From: Chryseobacterium sp. 18061
Lineage (GTDB): Bacteria; Pseudomonadota; Gammaproteobacteria; Enterobacterales; Enterobacteriaceae
Direction of reading: 5' to 3'
Length of the DNA: 35,349 bases
Assembly: GCA_902706205.1 (NCBI GenBank)
Contig: CACSKA010000019.1
Span: forward strand, 1-35,349
The notes beneath the pieces are model-generated. The model did not search any database and was not told the DNA's origin. It saw only the letters and a list, made by a program, of their open reading frames with translations. The position numbers were made by a program, and so were the translations under genes. Positions 31,423-35,349 of this stretch are shown here, one piece after another. Numbering within the stretch: position 1 is the first letter of the stretch; each line of letters opens with the position of its first letter.

Positions 31423-32364
31423 TCACTCTAAATCCTTCTCAGCAACAAGGTTATCGTCTCCCCCTTCGGAGGTAGATGTCCCGAACTGATAACAGGGATT
31501 ATTGTAGCTATCCAGCGACTGGAAAATGGCCTGTACCAGCTCGTTCGGACTGTGAGTGTTGCAGCTCAGCAGATACTCGGTGTCGGGTAATTGCGGCAAT
31601 CCGTCACTTTTACCCAGTACGCGCAGTTCCGGGCTCATCATCTCCACCGGGCGCGCAGTAACACCTAATCCAGCCTTCACGGCTGCCCGTACGGCAGACA
31701 GCGTTGAGGCGACGTACGCCAGACGCCACGGAATGCGTGCGGCATTCAGGGTATCAATAATCATATCGCGGAATGGGCTTGGATCCTCGAGCAACACCAG
31801 CGGTACAGGTTCGCCTGGCTGGAGCATGTAATCCGCGGCGCAGTACCAAAGCGTTGGCGAGGTGCGCAATGAAATCGCTTCATACTGCGCCAGCCGATGG
31901 GTGGTTAACACCAGATCGACTTCGCTGGCCTGTAACATGTTGCCCATTTCGCCATGACGCTTAACGCGCACATCCAGCGCCAGCTTCGGGTAGACCGAAC
32001 TGATACGGTTGAGCAAGAAAGGCAGAATGGTGTCTGCTGACTCATCAGAAGAACCGATGGTTAACATCCCCTGCAGGGAACTAAACATCAGCGATGTACA
32101 TGCTTCATCGTTAAAGCGCAGAATTTTTCGCGCATAGCCCAGCAGCTGTATGCCATGTTCCGTCAGCAGCTTATTTCGACCATGACGGGCGAACAGCTCT
32201 TTACCAACCAGCTGTTCAAGGCGCTGCATCTGCTGGCTGACAGCAGACTGGGTACGACACACAGCAGCCGCGGCTGCAGCAAAGGTGTTCAGATCAGCGA
32301 CCGCAACAAACGTTCTCAGCAGATCGAGATCGAGATTCAATATCGGACGATTTGCGTTAATCAT
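31423..32364 (-). CDS. lrhA: LysR-type regulator LrhA
   Basis: LrhA is a LysR-family transcription factor which in E. coli represses flhDC, and thus motility and chemotaxis, and affects fimbriae and RpoS levels. It has 313 residues (E. coli 312). The winged helix-turn-helix covers about residues 11-70, with recognition helix TQSAVSQQMQRLE at 38-50, and the effector domain about 95-295. The DNA-binding half is almost unchanged from E. coli, while residues 120-145 and the C-terminal 40 differ. I chose the ATG at 32364, which gives MINANRP; an in-frame GTG 9 bases upstream is less likely. It lies between nuo and alaA, as in E. coli, with a long leader. Confidence 0.95.
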   Translation of the reverse strand: MINANRPILNLDLDLLRTFVAVADLNTFAAAAAAVCRTQSAVSQQMQRLEQLVGKELFARHGRNKLLTEHGIQLLGYARKILRFNDEACTSLMFSSLQGMLTIGSSDESADTILPFLLNRISSVYPKLALDVRVKRHGEMGNMLQASEVDLVLTTHRLAQYEAISLRTSPTLWYCAADYMLQPGEPVPLVLLEDPSPFRDMIIDTLNAARIPWRLAYVASTLSAVRAAVKAGLGVTARPVEMMSPELRVLGKSDGLPQLPDTEYLLSCNTHSPNELVQAIFQSLDSYNNPCYQFGTSTSEGGDDNLVAEKDLE

Positions 32365-32495
32365 ATTCTTCACTTACAGGTTGCTTGTGCTGACCTGCCT
32401 GGTTGATGCTGTGCTCTAAGAAAATCAGGCAATTCCTTTTGAATCACATCCCCCGGTCCGGCAAGCCGGACGAATACCTGAAAGAGCGTTATTGC

Positions 32496-32524
32496 ATTAT
32501 AATTGCCTGCCTGCTTCTCGTTAA
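32496..32524 (-). promoter_or_regulatory. Putative lrhA promoter
   Basis: The minus strand has -35 TTAACG (32524-32519, four of six matches), a 17-bp spacer and a perfect -10 TATAAT (32501-32496). Transcription would begin near 32489 and give a leader of about 125 bases. A more distant start, as reported in E. coli, is also possible. Confidence 0.4.
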
Positions 32525-33005
32525 GCAGACCCCTTAGCTATATTTTCGTTTACATCTGAATGATGATTTAATTATTTCTGACACTTTTATGTGAGTATTT
32601 CCAATAAAACTGTTACTTTAACTTTAAATTCTTAAAGAACACTCAACAATAAAATAAAAAATTACAGGCACATCAAACACAACAAAAACACCAGCAATAA
32701 CATTAAGTTATATTATATCAGCAAGCACAGATATCACTTGAATGCTGATAATCAGAGCCTGCTTACCACGGCATCCTACCGCAAAACCTTTATATTTATA
32801 AGTGTTATTAGGTATTATCTTACATAAATTTTTAAATGTTAATCATGATCTCTAAATAAATTAACAAACCACAGAGACAACTTTGCAATTAATGAAGAAA
32901 TAGTAATTATTTAAATATTGTTTCATTAACAAAGCCTAACAATGCATTCACAGAAAGTGATATTATCCCTCATCCATAGGGTAGCAAACCACCAGCTTTT
33001 AGTGG

Positions 33006-33033
33006 TTGAAATTTCGCCCGATATCAAAATAAT
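33006..33033 (+). promoter_or_regulatory. Putative alaA promoter
   Basis: -35 TTGAAA (33006-33011, five of six matches), a 16-bp spacer and -10 AATAAT (33028-33033, five of six). The start point would be near 33040, leaving a leader of about 265 bases before the alaA ATG at 33305. Confidence 0.4.
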
Positions 33034-33106
33034 CCGGCAGGATAGTCGGCGGCGGCCCGGGATAATTTAGTCAAAAATACAAACGAAAAGGCAAATGACA
33101 ACATTA

Positions 33107-33136
33107 ATCACCACGAAGAATACTAAACGTGGTGAT
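33107..33136 (+). other. 9-bp stem-loop in the alaA leader
   Basis: ATCACCACG (33107-33115) and CGTGGTGAT (33128-33136) are perfect complements around a 12-base loop. It lies 12 bases after an in-frame upstream ATG (33095) and about 170 bases before the alaA start. No T-run follows, so it is not a terminator. Confidence 0.5.
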
Positions 33137-33304
33137 ATAGGCAGACGAAGCGGCCAAATTGCAGACAAACAAATCACACAGACATCACGCAATGTGCAAA
33201 ATATTGTCCTGCCAACTCTTCAAAACACCCGGGATGGGGAGTACCTTATTCCGTGCAGACTTCCACGGCAGGGAGTGGCAAAACTAGCGAAAAGGTCAAG
33301 ATTC

Positions 33305-34522
33305 ATGTCCCCCATCGAAAAATCCAGCAAATTAGATAATGTCTGTTATGACATCCGCGGTCCGGTACTTAAAGAAGCTAAACGCCTTGAAGAAGAAGGC
33401 AACAAGGTTCTTAAACTGAATATCGGCAACCCGGCCCCGTTCGGCTTCGATGCCCCTGACGAAATCCTCGTCGATGTGATCCGTAATCTTCCAACGGCAC
33501 AGGGCTATTGCGATTCCAAGGGCCTCTATTCGGCCCGTAAGGCCATCATGCAGCACTACCAGGCACGCGATATGCGTGACGTCACGGTAGAAGATATCTA
33601 CATCGGTAACGGTGTGTCTGAGCTAATTGTTCAGGCGATGCAGGCGCTGCTCAACAGCGGCGATGAAATGCTGGTGCCGGCCCCGGATTACCCATTATGG
33701 ACGGCGGCAGTGTCGCTCTCCAGCGGTAAAGCGGTGCATTATCTGTGCGATGAATCTGCAGGCTGGTTCCCGGACCTGGACGACATTCGCAGTAAAATTA
33801 CCCCGCGCACGCGTGGGATCGTGATTATTAACCCGAACAACCCAACCGGCGCGGTTTACTCCAAAGAGCTACTGCTGGAAATCGTGGAGATCGCGCGTCA
33901 GAACAACCTGATTATTTTCGCTGACGAAATCTACGACAAGATCCTCTATGACGAAGCACAGCACCATTCGATCGCCGCCCTGGCGCCGGATCTGCTGACC
34001 GTCACTTTTAACGGCCTGTCAAAAACCTACCGTGTCGCGGGTTTCCGCCAAGGCTGGATGGTTCTGAATGGGCCGAAGAAACACGCGAAAGGCTATATCG
34101 AAGGGCTTGAAATGCTGGCCTCGATGCGTTTGTGCGCCAACGTTCCGGCTCAGCACGCCATTCAGACGGCGCTGGGCGGTTATCAGAGCATCAGCGAATT
34201 TATCGTCCCGGGTGGCCGTCTTTATGAGCAGCGTAACCGTGCGTGGGAATTGATCAACGAAATCCCGGGCGTCAGTTGCGTGAAGCCAAACGGCGCGCTG
34301 TATATGTTCCCGAAAATCGACAGTAAGCGTTTTAATATTCACGACGATCAAAAAATGGTGCTCGATTTCCTGCTGCAGGAAAAAGTCCTGCTGGTTCAGG
34401 GCTCCGCCTTCAACTGGCCGTGGCCAGATCACGTGCGTATCGTAACGCTGCCGCGCATGGATGACCTGGAAATGTCTATCTCGCGCTTCAGCCGCTTCCT
34501 GTCCGGCTACCGTCAGGCATAA
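33305..34522 (+). CDS. alaA: Glutamate-pyruvate aminotransferase AlaA
   Basis: AlaA is a PLP-dependent class I aminotransferase that makes L-alanine from pyruvate and glutamate in the cytoplasm. It has 405 residues, the E. coli length. The PLP lysine is Lys240 in FNGLSKTYRVAGFRQGW. INPNNPTGAVYSKE (175-188) and FADEIYDKILYD (205-216) hold the Asn and Asp-x-x-Tyr cofactor contacts, and the C-terminal Arg in VRIVTLP binds the substrate carboxylate. I chose the ATG at 33305 (MSPIEKSSKLDNVCYD) because it matches E. coli; AAAAGG lies about 9 bases upstream. The frame stays open 70 more codons upstream to an ATG at 33095. The gene was formerly yfbQ. Confidence 0.96.
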   Translation: MSPIEKSSKLDNVCYDIRGPVLKEAKRLEEEGNKVLKLNIGNPAPFGFDAPDEILVDVIRNLPTAQGYCDSKGLYSARKAIMQHYQARDMRDVTVEDIYIGNGVSELIVQAMQALLNSGDEMLVPAPDYPLWTAAVSLSSGKAVHYLCDESAGWFPDLDDIRSKITPRTRGIVIINPNNPTGAVYSKELLLEIVEIARQNNLIIFADEIYDKILYDEAQHHSIAALAPDLLTVTFNGLSKTYRVAGFRQGWMVLNGPKKHAKGYIEGLEMLASMRLCANVPAQHAIQTALGGYQSISEFIVPGGRLYEQRNRAWELINEIPGVSCVKPNGALYMFPKIDSKRFNIHDDQKMVLDFLLQEKVLLVQGSAFNWPWPDHVRIVTLPRMDDLEMSISRFSRFLSGYRQA

Positions 34523-34529
34523 CACCGTC

Positions 34530-34556
34530 GACCGCCGGGGTTTGCATCCGGCGGTC
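34530..34556 (+). terminator. Stem-loop after alaA, possible terminator
   Basis: GACCGCCGG (34530-34538) and CCGGCGGTC (34548-34556) form a perfect 9-bp GC-rich stem with a 9-base loop, 7 bases after the alaA stop. It lacks a following T-run, so it may protect the 3' end or weaken read-through into yfbR rather than terminate fully. Confidence 0.45.
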
Positions 34557-34603
34557 AACTCAGCGCACAATGGGTAACCTGCTGTAACGCATCAAGGATC
34601 CCC

Positions 34604-35203
34604 ATGAGCCAGAGTCATTTCTTTGCCCATCTTTCCCGTCTGAAGTTGATCAACCGCTGGCCACTGATGCGCAACGTGCGCACCGAAAACGTCTCCGAGC
34701 ACAGTTTGCAGGTGGCGATGGTAGCCCATGCGCTGGCGGCGATTAAAAACCGCAAATTTAACGGTTCGGTGAACGCCGAGCGCATAGCGCTGTTGGCGAT
34801 GTACCACGACGCGTCCGAAGTACTGACAGGTGACCTGCCGACGCCGGTAAAATACTTCAACTCGCAAATTGCGCAGGAATATAAAGCGATTGAAAAGATT
34901 GCCCAGCAAAAATTGGTCGATATGGTACCGGAAGAACTGCGAGATATCTTCGCGCCGCTGATTGATGAGCATCAGTGCAGCGAAGAAGAAAGACTGCTGG
35001 TTAAACAGGCAGATGCGCTGTGTGCGTACCTGAAATGTCTGGAAGAACTTTCCGCAGGAAATAACGAGTTTTTGCTGGCGAAAAGCCGTCTGGAAAAAAC
35101 GCTGGAATCGCGTCGTAGCCCGGAAATGGACTATTTCATGCAGGTCTTTGTGCCGAGCTTCCAGCTTTCATTGGATGAAATCAGTCAGGATTCGCCTCTG
35201 TAA
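34604..35203 (+). CDS. yfbR: 5'-Deoxynucleotidase YfbR
   Basis: YfbR is an HD-domain phosphohydrolase that removes phosphate from deoxyribonucleoside 5'-monophosphates and acts in the dCTP-to-dUMP salvage route in E. coli. It has 199 residues, as in E. coli. The metal ligands are His33 (SEHSLQVA), His68 and Asp69 (MYHDASEVLTGD) and Asp137 (KQADAL). Arg18-Trp19, Glu72 and Asp77 match the substrate and catalytic residues of the crystal structure. AAGGA lies 5 bases before the ATG. It is downstream of alaA as in E. coli, and an insertion sequence begins 19 bases after its stop. Confidence 0.96.
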   Translation: MSQSHFFAHLSRLKLINRWPLMRNVRTENVSEHSLQVAMVAHALAAIKNRKFNGSVNAERIALLAMYHDASEVLTGDLPTPVKYFNSQIAQEYKAIEKIAQQKLVDMVPEELRDIFAPLIDEHQCSEEERLLVKQADALCAYLKCLEELSAGNNEFLLAKSRLEKTLESRRSPEMDYFMQVFVPSFQLSLDEISQDSPL

Positions 35204-35222
35204 CTCGCTCTGCCCGGCGGCG

Positions 35223-35349
35223 TGGACTGACCCCACGACAGTAGACAAATTCTGTCCTCACGACGAGGCCTGTTCAAAGGCCTCCGGACTGACGCCACCG
35301 AGATGACTGTGACGCCGGGCCCGGTTGTAGAACACTTCAATGTAATCGA
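35223..35349 (-). mobile_element. IS3-family insertion sequence, right end (partial)
   Basis: The last 127 bases belong to an IS3-family element that runs off the window. The proposed outer end is at 35223, where the sequence TGGACTGACCCC starts with the TG typical of IS3-family ends. The transposase frame ends 35 bases inside. The other end, the full inverted repeat and the target duplication lie outside the window. Confidence 0.8.
35258..35349 (-). CDS. IS3-family transposase OrfB, C-terminal fragment
   Basis: Reading the minus strand, the final 29 codons before the TGA at 35260-35258 encode DYIEVFYNRARRHSHLGG followed by VSPEAFEQASS. The YIEVFYN...RRHSHLG...SPEAFE pattern is the conserved C-terminal end of the integrase-type DDE domain in IS3-family OrfB proteins. 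The catalytic Asp-Asp-Glu residues lie beyond the window edge. OrfB is normally made as an OrfAB fusion by programmed frameshifting, which cannot be checked here. The subgroup is not assigned. Confidence 0.88.
   Translation of the reverse strand, partial: DYIEVFYNRARRHSHLGGVSPEAFEQASS

Larger units (their letters stand above)
32365..33304. other. lrhA-alaA intergenic regulatory region
   Basis: This 940-base divergent gap is strongly AT-rich between about 32530 and 32960 and holds no gene I can support. On the lrhA side are hairpins GTCCGG/CCGGAC (32456-32471) and CTGCTT/AAGCAG (32511-32528). TTCTTAAAGAA (32629-32639) is an 11-base palindrome that includes, on the minus strand, TAAGAAT, the left half of an RcsB box. 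On the alaA side is AACCAC/GTGGTT (32987-33007). The AT-rich block would be a natural H-NS target. In E. coli lrhA has an unusually long 5' leader. Confidence 0.6.

Noticed and set aside
1..35349. CRISPR array, tRNA or rRNA gene
   Set aside because: I saw no regularly spaced repeats and no cloverleaf-type or rRNA sequence. The element's junction is not at a tRNA.

Overview
The window is chromosomal DNA from a motile member of the Enterobacteriaceae. The core gene order (menE-C-B-H-D-F, elaB, elaA, rbn, cheV, nuoN to nuoA, lrhA, alaA, yfbR), the protein lengths and the residues checked all fit the Escherichia/Salmonella/Enterobacter group. A cheV gene between rbn and nuoN is a Salmonella/Enterobacter/Citrobacter trait that E. 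coli K-12 lacks. A 127-bp ERIC repeat points the same way. I read it as Enterobacter-like but cannot fix the genus without a database search.

Layout. (1) 1-~2.6 kb is the end of a prophage or other integrative element: three small phage-type genes, an AlpA-family regulator, and a P4-type tyrosine integrase facing leftward. An intergenic strip with phased short repeats follows and probably belongs to the attachment region. (2) 2.76-5.71 kb is a complete tctCBA operon for a tripartite tricarboxylate transporter. It converges on the men operon with overlapping stop codons. (3) 5.71-12.71 kb (minus strand) is the menaquinone operon menF-D-H-B-C-E, holding every step from chorismate to DHNA-CoA except the thioesterase. 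An ERIC element sits just upstream of menF. (4) 12.94-15.79 kb carries elaB and elaA (minus), then rbn and cheV (plus). cheV has a recognisable sigma-28 (FliA) flagellar promoter that overlaps the end of rbn. (5) 15.84-30.80 kb (minus) is the full 13-gene nuo operon for respiratory complex I, with fused nuoCD. Every Fe-S ligand and key membrane charge I counted is present. (6) 31.4-35.2 kb carries lrhA (minus), a long AT-rich regulatory gap, alaA (plus) and yfbR (plus). (7) The window ends inside an IS3-family insertion sequence lying 19 bp downstream of yfbR.

Functionally, complex I oxidises NADH and feeds the quinone pool, and the men operon makes the precursor of the anaerobic quinone. LrhA, in E. 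coli a repressor of flagellar genes, lies beside nuo, while CheV belongs to the flagellar/chemotaxis regulon. AlaA (alanine synthesis) and YfbR (nucleotide metabolism) are housekeeping enzymes.

I found no convincing previously undescribed multi-gene system. The most interesting signals are small: an ERIC element whose end completes a perfect TATAAT box in front of menF, the FliA promoter and adjoining hairpin of cheV, a tctA terminator buried in the menE coding region, a 20-codon ORF whose stop overlaps the nuoG start, an in-frame 70-codon upstream extension with a hairpin in the alaA leader, inverted repeats in the nuo leader, and paired repeats beside the integrase. All promoter, operator and hairpin calls come from reading by eye and are inference.
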